A stretch of 64,000 nucleotides of DNA, taken from positions 108,218,278 to 108,282,277 of the forward strand of contig CP136069.1 of assembly GCA_032622095.1 (NCBI GenBank), written 5' to 3'. A program made the position numbers and the translations under genes. The notes beneath the pieces were generated by a model. The model was not told where the DNA came from. It saw only the letters and a list, made by a program, of their open reading frames with translations, and did not search any database. Source of the DNA: Siphonodentalium dalli. Its lineage: Eukaryota > Mollusca > Scaphopoda > Gadilida > Siphonodentaliidae. Shown piece by piece: positions 21,830 to 33,090 of this stretch (position 1 is the stretch's first letter; each line of letters starts with the position of its first letter).

Positions 21830-24800
21830 CAGGGTTGTCAATAGGTACTGGTACCGGTACCGAAACCGGCGGTAATCAGGAATTAAATCGGTACCGGTTC
21901 TGACGTCGAGTACCGACGGTTCTCGGTACTGATTGTTGATTTCTTTTAATATACCTCTTAACGAATGTAAAGGGTTGATTAAGCAGCTCAACATAAGGTC
22001 CACCCCAACTACAATGGGTTAACGTCATATCGTCAGCACATTCAAACATCAAAGGCACAGTGTGCCGCACTATGACAACTTGTCACGAAATTGACAGAAT
22101 GCAACATTGTGTCAATTTGTGTGGGAGCTTGTGATGATCGTATTTCTTTGATGCGGTCGGAATGCCGCCGGATGCAAGTCTGCAATGTATGTCTGCACGT
22201 GCCGTTTCGAACTTTTGACTTTGAGGCATCATTTGAGAGAAGTCTGCTACTCCGTCAAGTTGTGTTTTACCTTTTACTATGGCGTCCAGAAAATCTAGTC
22301 ACGTCTGGGATTATTTTATCCCACACGAAAATGACAAGCAGAAAGCGAGATGCACCGAATGTAATAATGTAATAGCCAGATCGAAGGGAAGTACATCGGG
22401 AATGAAAAAACATTTGTCGACAAAACACAAAATATCATTGGATTCGGAAGTTCAAGGTTCAACTTCAACTACAATATTTAAGCAGATGCCATTGACCCCA
22501 TTTTTTCAAACTAAAGGGGAAAGTTTATCGGAACTTTTAGGAAAACTGGCCGCTGTAGACAGAATATCGCTTCATACGATAACGAACAGCAGTTTTATAA
22601 GAGATGCAGTTAGCTTACATGGATTCACCCTTCCTCACAGCCACAACACTATACAGAAAGTTATTGTCGGATATAGTGATTCACTGAAAGACGAACTACG
22701 AGATACACTCAAAAAGCTTATAGACAATGGGACCAGGTTTGGCATCACATTAGATGAATGGACATCGAGCCGAAATCGTCGTTACTTCAACATAAACATT
22801 CACACACGGGTGACAGATATTGGAACATTGGTCTCGCAAGAGCAGTTGGCAGCATCACGGCAGAAAAATCAGTGGAAATCGTAAAAAATAAACTTAAAGA
22901 GTTCGGGGTGTCATTCAATGAAAAGGAATCGCACGTTGTTTGTTCTACAACAGACGGGGCATCTGTAATGATGAGTTTCGGTAAAAAGGTAACGGAAAAT
23001 CACATGGCGTGCTATGCACACGCTATCCACTTATCTGTGCAGGATGTATTTTATACTGGTGAAATTCCAACAGAAGATAGCGGAAACATTGAACTTGAAT
23101 GTGATGAAGATGAAGGTGATTCAGGTGATGAAAGTGAAGTTGAGTCTGACTCTGAGTATGATGATATCAACTCTGTTCGCGACATGGGCGCTAACATTTC
23201 GGAGGTTATTAAAAAAGTTCGCAAGATTGTTGTTAAAATTCGCAGGAGCCCTCTTAAAAATGACAAACTACAAGAATATGTGAGGAAAGCCAATAAGGGA
23301 AAAGAACTTACTCTAATCAGGGACAACAAAACACGGTGGAATTCATGTGTTGACATGGTTAAACGTTTTCTGAGAACCAAAGATTCCATTGACAAATTGA
23401 TGATTGATTTCCCGGCAATAAAGCAAGAATTTAGTAACAATGAAGTGTCCTGCCTAAATGAGATGGTTTTAGCGCTGGATCCCATAACGTTCGCCGTTCA
23501 AAAGTTGTCTGATAGATCAATGAATCTGCTTAAAGCTGATGCCGTGTTTAGTTTCTTGTTGAAAACTCTAAAAGAAACTGCTGACTCTGGGAAACGTAAT
23601 TTTAGTTCATTGATGTTTAATGCAATCGAGCGTCGTTTTCGAGAGCGACGGCCATCTCTGTTACTGGATGTATTCAAGTTTCTTCAAAACCCGGAGTCGC
23701 TTAGTGTCCAACCTCCGTTCCCATTATTCAAAATTGGAACCAAGAAACAAATTAAAGAAACCTGTCATAAATTAATAGATTACCTTCATACAGAGAGTCA
23801 GAAAGATGACACCCAGTCCCAGACCTCCCAAGCTACCGCTTCAGAGTCTCAGGCAACTGAAAGTGTGCAACTGCAACCACGAAAACGGAGCAAAATGGCT
23901 GAAGATCTCGACAAGGAAATGGAGTCAGTTATGACACCTGTTGATGTCGACACCGAGCCCTGTGGATATAATATCCAACGTGATTTCCGTGTGTGGGAAA
24001 CCACAAAGGTTCGTCCAAAAACATTGGAATTTCTCTACCGTGACCTTTGCTCAATTCAACCAACTAGTGTTGAAGCAGAACGAGCATTTTCCGCATGTGC
24101 GTTATTCACCACCAAGATTCGTTCGCGAATGGGAGATCGACTACTGGACGCACTGTCATTCATTCGCGCCCACCATTTGGGGACCGACAAGGCACAAAAG
24201 TGCCCAAAGTTACCATCCATGGAGGTTGACACTGAATAAGAACTTGACTTGCTTGTGTGACATGATGAGGGACATCTATTTAGAGTTTTATTTTTCCCTG
24301 TTTTATCATTTATTGTGATTTGTGATATAAAGTTAATGTCACAGACATTTCTCCCAAAAATCTATTCCTAATTTCCGAACTAGCCAACTACAAGTCTACA
24401 ACTAGCCTGAGCTAGGCTTACTGGAAACGACTTTGGTTTCATTGGGTGACATCATTTATGAAATTACAAACTTACAACATGCGAGTAATAGGGCAGCATT
24501 ACGAATTTATGGCCGATTAGTGAGTTCTCTAATTAATTACCACACAAATAATATGGTGTATTGTGAGTCTGTGACACCATGTGACCGTCACTACTATGTA
24601 TACAATACATAGTATTACATACAATGATACAATCATACAAGCCTACAATGTTAGCCGGCTGGCCCGACCCAGTAGTCAAACATACATGTCTACATTCGTT
24701 CCACTCTGTATTCCGTCTTTTTTTAAATCCTCCCTTTGCGACTTGCCGAAAACTGGCGGAGACAACAACTTTATTGTAAATCTCGTGATTTTTATTTTCG

Positions 24801-24978
24801 TTGTTTTGACTAAACGTCGAACATAACGAATATTAATGATAGAACCCACGAAACCAAAGTTATTTGCAGTATAGCAGTATATTCAATGAGTACCGATACC
24901 GACCCGGTTTGCGGTACTGAACATCAGTACGGAACCGGTACCGAAAGTTGTGGTACCGTCGGTACTTTGACAACCCTG
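21830..24978 (+). mobile_element. Near-complete hAT transposon (BED-finger type)
   Basis: The inverted end CAGGGTTGTCAA appears at both termini, flanked by a perfect 8-bp duplication GTACCATA (21822-21829, 24979-24986). Both subterminal regions are packed with GGTACCG words, probable transposase sites. The 450-bp 5' and 740-bp 3' noncoding regions flank one long transposase gene. Perfect duplication and only one frame change in the gene suggest fairly recent arrival. Confidence 0.93.
22279..24239 (+). pseudogene. hAT transposase, one frame change
   Basis: Two overlapping frames (22279-22884 and 22758-24239) give a protein of about 650 residues, the usual hAT length. A BED zinc finger lies at residues 8-50 (C25xxC28, H45xxxxH50). 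A perfect PIP-box motif QMPLTPFF follows at residues 69-76. The first catalytic Asp lies in TLDEWTSS (D159). The second frame starts within the RNase-H fold: the second Asp is in TTDGASVM, then an acidic insert (ECDEDEGDSGDESEVESDSE) and a C-terminal SVEAERAFS with the catalytic Glu (codon 24078) and hAT dimerisation helices (RMGDRLLDALSFI). The frame change falls at a CA dinucleotide run near 22803, consistent with slippage. All DDE residues are present. Plus-strand start ATGGCGTCC chosen because the finger begins directly after it. Confidence 0.9.
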
Positions 24979-24986
24979 GTACCATA

Positions 24987-25245
24987 CATGGTATGGGTAC
25001 ACATAAAAATGTTCTCAAATATTATGTTTCAGATGGACGACCGGACAGAAAGCCAGAAGGATGTAAAAATGGAAGGACACACAGAAAGACAGACCATGTT
25101 ACAGCTAATGACCATCCACAGCAACTATGAACTCAATCAGTTTGGTTATTTCAGAGAAATATATATGTTAAAATTGTCGAAGAGCAGCTGGTCAGTTAAA
25201 TGTTATATCGAGTAATAGGTGCAACACCTTCACATATAAACCAAC
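24987..25245. repeat. Microsatellite-tail remnant of family D and intron
   Basis: GACCGGACAGAAAG and ACACACAGAAAGACAGACC phrases near 25038-25095 resemble the GACA/GACGG tails of HINE elements. The rest is unassigned intron up to the UBR5 donor. Confidence 0.4.
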
Positions 25246-25429
25246 CTGACTTATCAGTTCCTCGGGTACAACTGCTGCTGGAACAAGCGGTCGAGTTCCT
25301 ACTATGACCCCTGACCTTCGTCCTCCTCGGTTTACATTAATAGTCCTCTGCATACGTGTCAAATTTTGCTGAGTAGCACTGGTTCTTGGAGTTGTACTGA
25401 TTGTGCTTGTTGTTGATGAACTCCATCTC
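25246..25429 (-). CDS. UBR5: UBR5 exon leading into the UBA domain
   Basis: Minus-strand exon of 184 bases with acceptor AATTAACAG|G and donor CAG|GTTGGT. It encodes RWSSSTTSTISTTP, an Arg/Gly-rich middle, and ends VIVGTRPLVPAAVVPEELIS plus Q. The human protein reads RWSSG...QPVIPASVIPEELISQ at this place, and EELISQ begins the UBA domain, which binds ubiquitin. Phase entry (1 base) and exit (phase 0) fit both neighbours. The hAT transposon 21830-24978 ends only about 270 bp downstream of the donor. Confidence 0.87.
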
Positions 25430-25496
25430 CTGTTAATTTGAAAACTGAAAGTTGCAACTAAGAAAGAAGATATCCTTAAAATTAATTTCGGGGTCG

Positions 25497-26235
25497 CTTA
25501 CAGTTAAGCAGTCGCAGTCGCAGACGGCGGTATCCCCCGCCAAATTGTGCAGTTGGGGAAGTGCATTCTCAATAATGTTTGCGTTCTCAGTATGTGCTAA
25601 ACAAGAGGTGGGATTTTGTCAAAAAGCCTGGCTTGCGAACTCATTTTAGGTACTGGTCATGGGAACGAATATACCAAAAATCTTTTAAATCCGTTGACAT
25701 TTGTGGAAATTAGCCCTGTGACGTCTTCCATTTGCACCAAAAATAATAAACAACGTCCAATAACTCTGCTGAAAATATCCGGCCAGACCTTGTTTGCGAA
25801 CTCGTTCTAGATACTGGTCATGTGAACTCATATACCAAAAATCTTTGAAATCCGTTGACTTTTGTGGAAATGAGCCCTGTGACGTCCATTTGCACACAAA
25901 AAAATAAACAAAGTCCAATAACTCTGCTGAAAATATCCGGCCGGACCTGGTTTGCAAACACGTTCTAGATACTGGTCAAGTGAACTAATATTCCATATAT
26001 CTTTGAAATCCGTTGAGATTTGTGGAATCTGTGACGTCGTCTATTTGCTATTTGGTAAATTCGACAAAAATAATAAACAAAGTCCAATAACTCCGATAAA
26101 AATATCCGGCCGGACCTGGCTTGCGAAATGGTCAGGTGAACTCATATTCCAAAAATCTTTTAAATCCGTTGACATTTATTCAAGTTATGACTCTTACAAA
26201 TTCTGGACGGGCAGACGGACGGAACTCGGGGGATA
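25497..26235 (+). mobile_element. HINE family E, copy 1
   Basis: The left end carries a hairpin GGCGGTATCCCCCGCC. Four monomers of 158-161 bp follow (TACTGGTCA at 25651, 25812, 25970 and about 26129), each with TCTGCTGAAAATATCCGGCC. It ends in a GGGCAGACGGACGGAAC tail. Copy 2 is at 44070-44645. Not coding. Confidence 0.7.
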
Positions 26236-26950
26236 AAAAAAGAGTGCACTTTGGGGCATGTGTTCAAGCAAAAGCCTGCTGAAAAAGACATCGAATTAAT
26301 CAGTGCCATCCACAAGTATGCCAGTTTTTGAACTCGATCAAGACATTCTTGACCAAATACTGAATATCATTAAAGTTATCATGCTATCGAGTTCAAAATT
26401 TGATCAAGACATTGTAAAGTGTGTCTCATATACAGAATATCAACAAAATCAGTTAATATTTGTTTTGAATTGAACAGTCCAAACTTTAGTTATCATCCGG
26501 AAACCAAAGAAAAAAAGAAGTAAAATTGAATTTTCTAAGTAAAAAAAGTCCATAACTCTAGAAAAAATCATCGGATCAAACTCGAATTTGAACTCAACCT
26601 GTATCTTGATATGACTGATCTACAAAACAACGGTATTTGCAATTGAAGGATCCAAACTTGAGATATCATCCGGAAACCGAAAAAAGTGAGAAATTTTCAA
26701 AGTAAACAAAATAAGTTGAAAATGAGGTGTAACTTAAAAAAAATTAGCATCATGTAGAGAGGCAGTCCTAAGGATATCGCATACAAAAAATTATTGAAAT
26801 CGGTTCATAGTTGTTCGAGTTATGAGGTCGGACGGACGGACGGCTCGACGGACGGACGGACGGAGCGACGGACACACGGAGGGAGAAAGTGTGACAGACG
26901 ACGGAGTCAATCCAGTATACCCCCCATTTTCTTCGAATGTGGGGTATAAT
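26236..26950 (+). mobile_element. HINE family F, copy 2
   Basis: Monomers carry TATCATCCGGAAACC, then a GGACGGACGGACGG tail (26828-26880) and the right end hairpin TATACCCCCC...GAATGTGGGGTATAA (26918-26948). The 5' end is indistinct, adjoining family E. Confidence 0.65.
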
Positions 26951-27840
26951 TATACTGATATCTGTTTGGTTTTTAAAGCACAATTTTTTTTTGCATTCAC
27001 AGGCTAAGTATATATATATATATATAAGAACATTTGACATAAATCAAGGTAAATAATTTATTAAATATTGCCGTTATCAATTATCTTTGTACGAACTGGT
27101 TACGAATGTGCGGAAATTTTCATGTCGGGGGTCAACTGAGATAACTTTCGCGTCAAACAAACCCATTCGAGTGACAAAACCCACCACACAAATTACATTT
27201 TATGAGTTTTATAAATGCCAAAATACTTTTTGATGTTTTACCACGATGGGATCAGGCAATCAAATAATGATAAGACTAGGAACTAATTGTTTATAGTGCG
27301 CAACAATATATGGTACGTTAGAATGTTACACAGTGATATTTGGTAAGTTAGAATTTCACACAGTTATTTTGAACAGTCAATGAAGTCACGCGTGGCTTAT
27401 ATCGCAACTGTAGTAATGATACAGATGTTTTAATCGCTAATTCGTTATTGCCAATTTTATTGGGGAATATCATAGAAAATGGTAGAACATAATACCCCCA
27501 AGCCCCAATTGAGAGAGAATATAATTAGCCCTACTAGTATGTTGTTTATAAATCGCATATATTATTTATGAATGGACATAAAGTTGCAAACTTTTAAAAA
27601 CAAAAATAACATGGATTTTCCCCAGATAGTAATTGCCGATTTGGTTAACTTGAAAACACGAAAACGTGTACTTGTAATAAGTCAACGTTAAATTTATATA
27701 CTGTTTCATATAGTACAGCAACTTGTCTGTATCTCCACTCTAAACCCACAATTTGTCCAAAACAATGTGTATTTGCTTTCAATGGCATTCCAATTAATCA
27801 AGTGAAACTGAGGTAATTAATAGCGAATGATGCCACTAAC
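26951..27840. other. UBR5 intron, no feature seen
   Basis: Apart from a (TA)n run at about 27008-27025 I see nothing assignable. Confidence 0.6.
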
Positions 27841-27954
27841 CCTGTTGTTGTAGATGTGTTAAGGACATCAGAAACCAGTACGAGTGGACTCTCCAACACT
27901 GGAGCACTAGTGCTCACCCTTGTCTCAGACTTGATGGTTTTTGTTGTGGGTTGG
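27841..27954 (-). CDS. UBR5: UBR5 exon, low-complexity Ser/Thr linker
   Basis: Minus-strand exon of 114 bases with acceptor TTTGTTTCAG|CC and donor GG|GTTAGT. It encodes a Ser/Thr/Val-rich linker (QPTTKTIKSETRVSTSAP ... NTSTTTG) with no fold that I can see. In human UBR5 the matching place is also a low-complexity stretch rich in Ser and Gly. Assignment rests on position between two well-recognised exons and on phase: it takes one base to close the Ser codon from 43456 and leaves GG, which the following exon closes to Gly. Sequence conservation alone would not identify it. Confidence 0.68.
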
Positions 27955-29418
27955 CTGAAACAAACAGGATAGAATTAATTAGGCCAGTACGAGATTCTCA
28001 AAAAGCCTCTAGTCTTTTAGATTCCCGGCACTTTCTATCCCTTGAGAAAATCAGGTCCAAAGGTGTGAATCAATTCTATGGCATGGATGTGCGATTTTTT
28101 ATTCTGGATTAGCTGCACCTGCTTAATAATATTTATATGGTAGTATACAAGAGTCTCTAAAACAGGCGTGCATAATGACAGTGCATACGGGCAGTGCAAG
28201 GGCAGCAGAGTAGTCACAAGCCCCTGTGTTAGCCTGTTAGGCAGTCACTAAAATGACATCATTGCTGAGGCCAGCATATATCTAGGACTAAAATTTTATA
28301 GCCCAGTTCTTATAATTTGACATGAATCAATTCGCGTAAATATTTGCACAACAAAAATCATGAGAATCCAAGTGGATTTATGTTGTATAAATGTACTAAG
28401 ATTCACGTCGTACGGTGAACTGTTTTAATCAACAGAGCTTCCAGGTAGTGCAAAATGGGTCACTATCAGGTTGACACTGATATCATAACACCACTTTGAT
28501 CTAAGCCAAAGTCATTAACCCATGTGTTAAAATACGTATAACAATTACCTACAGTCTCCGGTGTCTGTAGCATACACATAGATGAAGAAATTTACAGATA
28601 ACCCATGTTGAGCTATCGGTTATGACAAGAATAACCTAATTTAAGCAACTATTGGCTATATGTAATCCACAACAAATGGCTCACTGTGTCTCCAATGAAA
28701 CATGTGCGAGATACGGCAATCAACATCGGTTTAGCTGCATGTGTATGTCAAGTGCTTTGATATTACCAACAGTGTAGCAAACATTATAAAAACACATCGC
28801 TGTGCAAACATCAGACAAGCACTTTTGATGTGCAGACCTTAAGAAATTTGGGAACACGGGAATTTCACAGGTAGTAACATTTTGGCAATTAAAACTTTCT
28901 GGGATCGAAATAAAAAATATCAAAATAGGTGATATTAAACCACAATAAAAAAAAAAATTTGGGTAAATGGGCAAAGTGTCATTGAAAACAAAAGACCATT
29001 TATAGCTATGAAAATATATATAAGGGAATGAACAGGCATTTTTTTTTACTGAAAGGGCAATTCTTTATTCCATAAAACAATCTCATTTTCAACAAGAGGA
29101 CTTGATAATTTACACAGAAAGTAATAAATAGAAGGGCATAAAAGTGTGACCTCAGGTCCAGTTGATTGTGCCAAAACTGTTCACTCCTCACTGAAAAAAG
29201 TGCACATTGTTCTGATCACATGTATAATATATCCAATGACACTGTTGCATTGTGGGATCAAAGAGTAATAACTCTGAACCCATGGCCATAGCCAACACCT
29301 TGAAGTTGTTGTTGAAATAGAACAGACACATGTTTGACCCAACATATATTTGATATACTTAAAAGACCAGGTACCATCATGTAGGTGACTGGCCAATTTG
29401 AGATATTCTTAATGGGAC
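27955..29418. other. UBR5 intron, no feature seen
   Basis: Unique-looking AT-rich sequence. No repeat, RNA gene or exon is supported; a 16-bp AG...GT interval near 28549 was considered and rejected. Confidence 0.6.
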
Positions 29419-31057
29419 CAGTGTTCGCGCTGGACCGAAAAATCGTTTGGCCAAAAGTTTAGCCAAATGAAAATTTTATTAGCCAATTAAAAAAAACTTT
29501 GACCAATTTAAATCCTCATTTTCTGGGCGGTTCACAATTAATGACTAAAATATTTGTTTTAAACTTTAGTTGTTAATCAAAATAAAAACATAATTAAAAC
29601 AAGAGGTGTGCACTCGTGTGCTAGCATACCCCCACCGTGGCAATTTCAACCCGCATTATCCGTAAACCCAACAAATAAGATTTTTAACTTCAAAGAAAAA
29701 TTTGGATTAATAATATCGATATGGTGTCGCAAGAAGCTTGTACAGAAAAAAATATTCAAATTGGTTCATATTTGATCGAATGATTGCAGAAACCCAAAAA
29801 AGGGTAGAAAATGAAACGCAACTTTATAACTGTGGTAAAAATCATTGTTCCGAACCCATATTCGAAGAAACTTCCGGAAAATATCCTAACTTGATAGCAT
29901 CCACAAAAAAAGTCAAAATAAGTCGAAAATGAAGTGTAATGTTAGGAAAAACAGTCCGAGTCAACCCTGAGCCGCATCATGTAGAGAGGGTGTTGTGAGA
30001 AGCATGAATACCAAAAATTATTGAAATCGGTTCATATTTGTTAAAGTTATTAAGTCGGATTAAGTCAAACAGAATTTTCTAAGTCAAAATAAGTCGAAAA
30101 GTAAGGCGTAACTTAAAAAAAGAAAGTCGGACCGCATCATGCGGAGAGGTGGTACTAAGGAGATTGCATACAAAAAATTATTGAAATCGGTTCATAGTTG
30201 TTCGAGTTATGAGGTCAGATGGACGAACGGACACAAGGAGGAAGAAAGTGTGACGGAGACAGACAGTCAATCCAGTATACCCCCCATTTTCTTCGAAAGT
30301 GGGGGTATAACAACACAAAAACAACTTTAAAAACAATATTATACGAACATAGGTATCACACAGGCAGATCAATTCATAAAACATTAATATAGAATACGGC
30401 AGGATTTCACATCGGACCATACGCAAAAAGTCCGGTGAAAATTCTATATAATTCTAATCACACAAATCCGCTAAACCAATTGTAATAACTCTGTCGATGA
30501 CACCATGACGGTTTTTAACTATTGCTTAGTAAGGTGATAACTGTTGAATATCTATTGTATTCAAACCTTTTATGATGTTAAGCCAGGTTATTAGACGGGA
30601 CGCAGTTTATGACACAATTACATGTACGTAACCACTGAGTTAAAAACTGCTTGTCTGTAAGGAACAAAGCATTTAGGTAATTTATCTAAATTATCTTACA
30701 GACTGTCTAATCAACAAAAAATTACATAACCAGTATACAGCTTAAGCGTTTTGACGATTAGGCTGGTTAAATGTTAGAGCTTATACCTTTTGCACTCTCG
30801 TGAAGTTTGATTATGTGCAGCTTGCGTTTGTTACTCATTGTAGAAATTGTACGATATTTCCGTGGTACGAAATACTTTCATCGCCTAATTTCGTCTTGAA
30901 TGTCGATCTATTCAGCGCTTTGTTAGTTAGCTTTCCGACTCCATGCTTTCCGTCTCCATTTGGGGTAAAAAAAAGTTTAGCCAAATGAAATTTTTAATAG
31001 CTAAATTCTAAAAATATTGGCCATTGGCTAATTTGGCTACTGACAGCGCGAACCCTG
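29419..31057. mobile_element. hAT transposon (CAGTGTTCGCGCTGG ends), non-coding
   Basis: Inverted ends CAGTGTTCGCGCTG and CAGCGCGAACCCTG are flanked by a perfect 8-bp duplication AATGGGAC (29411-29418, 31058-31065). It is the same terminal family as 2541-3620. The word AGTTTAGCCAAATGAAA occurs near both ends in the same orientation. A HINE (29600-30310) is inserted inside. No transposase is seen. Confidence 0.93.
29600..30310 (+). mobile_element. HINE family F, most complete copy
   Basis: The left end has ...GTGTGCTAGCATACCCCCAC, the right end TATACCCCCC...AAAGTGGGGGTATAA. The inner parts ATACCCCCAC and GTGGGGGTAT form 10-bp subterminal inverted repeats, and the right end is itself a hairpin. 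The body repeats ATTATTGAAATCGGTTCATA and ends in an ACGAACGGACACAAGG-type tail. This layout is that of Helentron-associated (HINE) elements. Inserted in the hAT 29419-31057. Confidence 0.7.
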
Positions 31058-31296
31058 AATGGGACTCATTGATAAAGCAAATTTGATACATTACTGATTT
31101 AGACATGTAGGGGTGACATGTTGACCATGAAATGTAAGTTTGGTCGGATAGGAGAGAATTTATTTTTCACGACATTGAACACCCATCCCCCACGCAGCAG
31201 TCAATAATCGGACAAAGGCCATTTTGTAGAAATGAACTAAGATTAAATTACTCTACATCCAGGGGGGGACCGAATTTTTTTTACGAGACATGAGGT

Positions 31297-31316
31297 GGGG
31301 GGGGGGGGGGGGGGGG
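31297..31316 (+). repeat. Poly-G tract (20 G)
   Basis: An uninterrupted G run within a G-rich stretch. It is capable of forming quadruplexes and is an assembly-error risk. Confidence 0.9.
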
Positions 31317-32825
31317 TTGGTGGGTACCCGAGGCCGGAAACAGTTTTTGACCACCGTTTTTGCATTTTTTATCATCGACATATTTTCAACTGTTTTAAAC
31401 ATATTTGTTTATATGTTGTGGCTTGTTGCAATATGAGAAGCACTAATACATTCAATATTGTTATAATTACCCCCATAAGTTGATATAAAATGGAAAAATA
31501 GTGAATATTGGGGGGGTGGGTCCCAAAATTTTCATTGATTTTTTTTGCGCGCAATTAATTTTTTTATTGCGTCTGTTTCAGCTTGCTTGGCAGTTTTTAT
31601 ATTGAAAATTGTCTAGTTCACGGTGTAGATCAATAAAAAAAATATTTCAGATAGCTCTAGGGTAGGATGAACTTAATGCAGTCTGACAATATCAGCTAAC
31701 AACTCATGACAGAATATTACAATAATTCTTATACTTCATGACAGTCTCTTTACTCATACAGTTAGTTGATGCATGAGTGTAATGTATGAACTAAATATTT
31801 GTATCAGTGTTTGTATACTAAATTGATTTTTAAATATACTTTTGTCAAATAATTATTTGAATTGTCAAATTATTTGTTTCAGTGTTGTTGACAACCATCA
31901 ATAAGTAAATAAGTAGACATGAAATAAAGTTTTAATAACATTTATTGAAAGAAACAAAAATATAACCTTCCTTGGATAGTCTTCTGAAAAGTATAAAAAT
32001 ATTATTTAAATAGATGTGAAGAGGGGCCAGAAAACATTACAGTTTTTTGTTCACATTGTAATTATTATATCCCATAATTACCTGCATATACTAGTATGTA
32101 AATGACACTTAAAGGATTTATTCGGTCTAGAAACTACAAAACGCAATCGGAAAGCCCTCCCTGTTGTGATTAAAATGATCCAAGTCCCATTCCGATCGCA
32201 TAATAAATAACCCGTAAAATAAATAAATAATACCACCACCGGTATTCGGAGATTTCCGTGACTAAACTACGAGTGACGTACTTGTGGGGAGCAAATTAAA
32301 AACACAGATTCGGAGCCGGAGTTTATTATGCAGACTACGATGACGTAATCGTAAGTCAGCCGATACTAAAATGCGGAGTCGTATGTGCGCGTGTGGTGTA
32401 CAGATTACGTTACGCTTTGGCCGTTTATCTGGAATAGAAGACAATAATTCTGTGAATACAGTAATTAATAGCGCTTAGAATGGTTGTTGTTTTTGTAGCC
32501 ATTAATAACATGCCGGCACGTGTCTGTTTTGGTGAATAGATGGCAGTATTAGTGCTTTGATTGTCTCGCGTATTCACTCGGTGATTTGTAATCACTCGAC
32601 TATTCATCAGTGTCATTCGCGAACTTGTTTGCACTCTAAAATGCCACAAAGTGAATAGAAAGAACATTATCTCTCTGGTCATACTTATATAAGAAGCGCC
32701 CAAATTTATATAAACACTGGGCTGAATAATGTTAACTCTATTTAGGCGCTTTTGTTTTGTGTTTGTTTGTTGTTTTACTTTCGATATAAATATCCCGAGT
32801 ATCTGTCATCGTCACATATTCCAAG

Positions 32826-32915
32826 ATGCCTAGTAGATGTAGTGTGTTCAGTTGTGGGCGGGCTAGCGATCCATTATTTAGTACCTCCAAAAAGACAACA
32901 CAGTGCGTAATTTAG
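32826..32915 (+). pseudogene. Possible THAP-finger first exon fragment
   Basis: MPSRCSVFSCGRASDPLFST and ten more residues before a stop. The start MP..C....C resembles the first CxxxxC pair of THAP zinc fingers found in P-element-like transposases and host factors. Only the first pair is present; the Trp, the later Cys-His pair and the AVPTIF motif are not. Chance similarity is possible. Confidence 0.2.
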
Positions 32916-33090
32916 AACGCTCTTTATTGTCTACCGCTTTTGGGAGACGGAAGCATGGACGCTCTTTATATTTAATTGTCACAATACCACATACAAAATC
33001 ACCCATGACATATCGAAATAAAGCACGTTCATAATTGAGAACGCTCTTTATTGTCTACACCGCGACGAAAACATGGACGCTCTTTATTAG
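32912..33090 (+). repeat. Direct repeat with AACGCTCTTTATTGTCTAC
   Basis: AACGCTCTTTATTGTCTAC occurs at about 32916 and 33040, each followed about 40 bp later by CATGGACGCTCTTTAT. Spacing is 124 bp. Related CGCTCTTTAT words lie in the Helitron near 51106. Confidence 0.7.

Noticed and set aside
26822-27007. Arg/Asp-rich small protein
   Set aside because: The frame is the GGACGGACGG tail of a HINE.
28549-28564. Possible 16-bp micro-exon on the minus strand (CTACAG| ... |GTAATT)
   Set aside because: The exons at 43456 and 27954 already join in phase without it, and 16 bases would break the frame.
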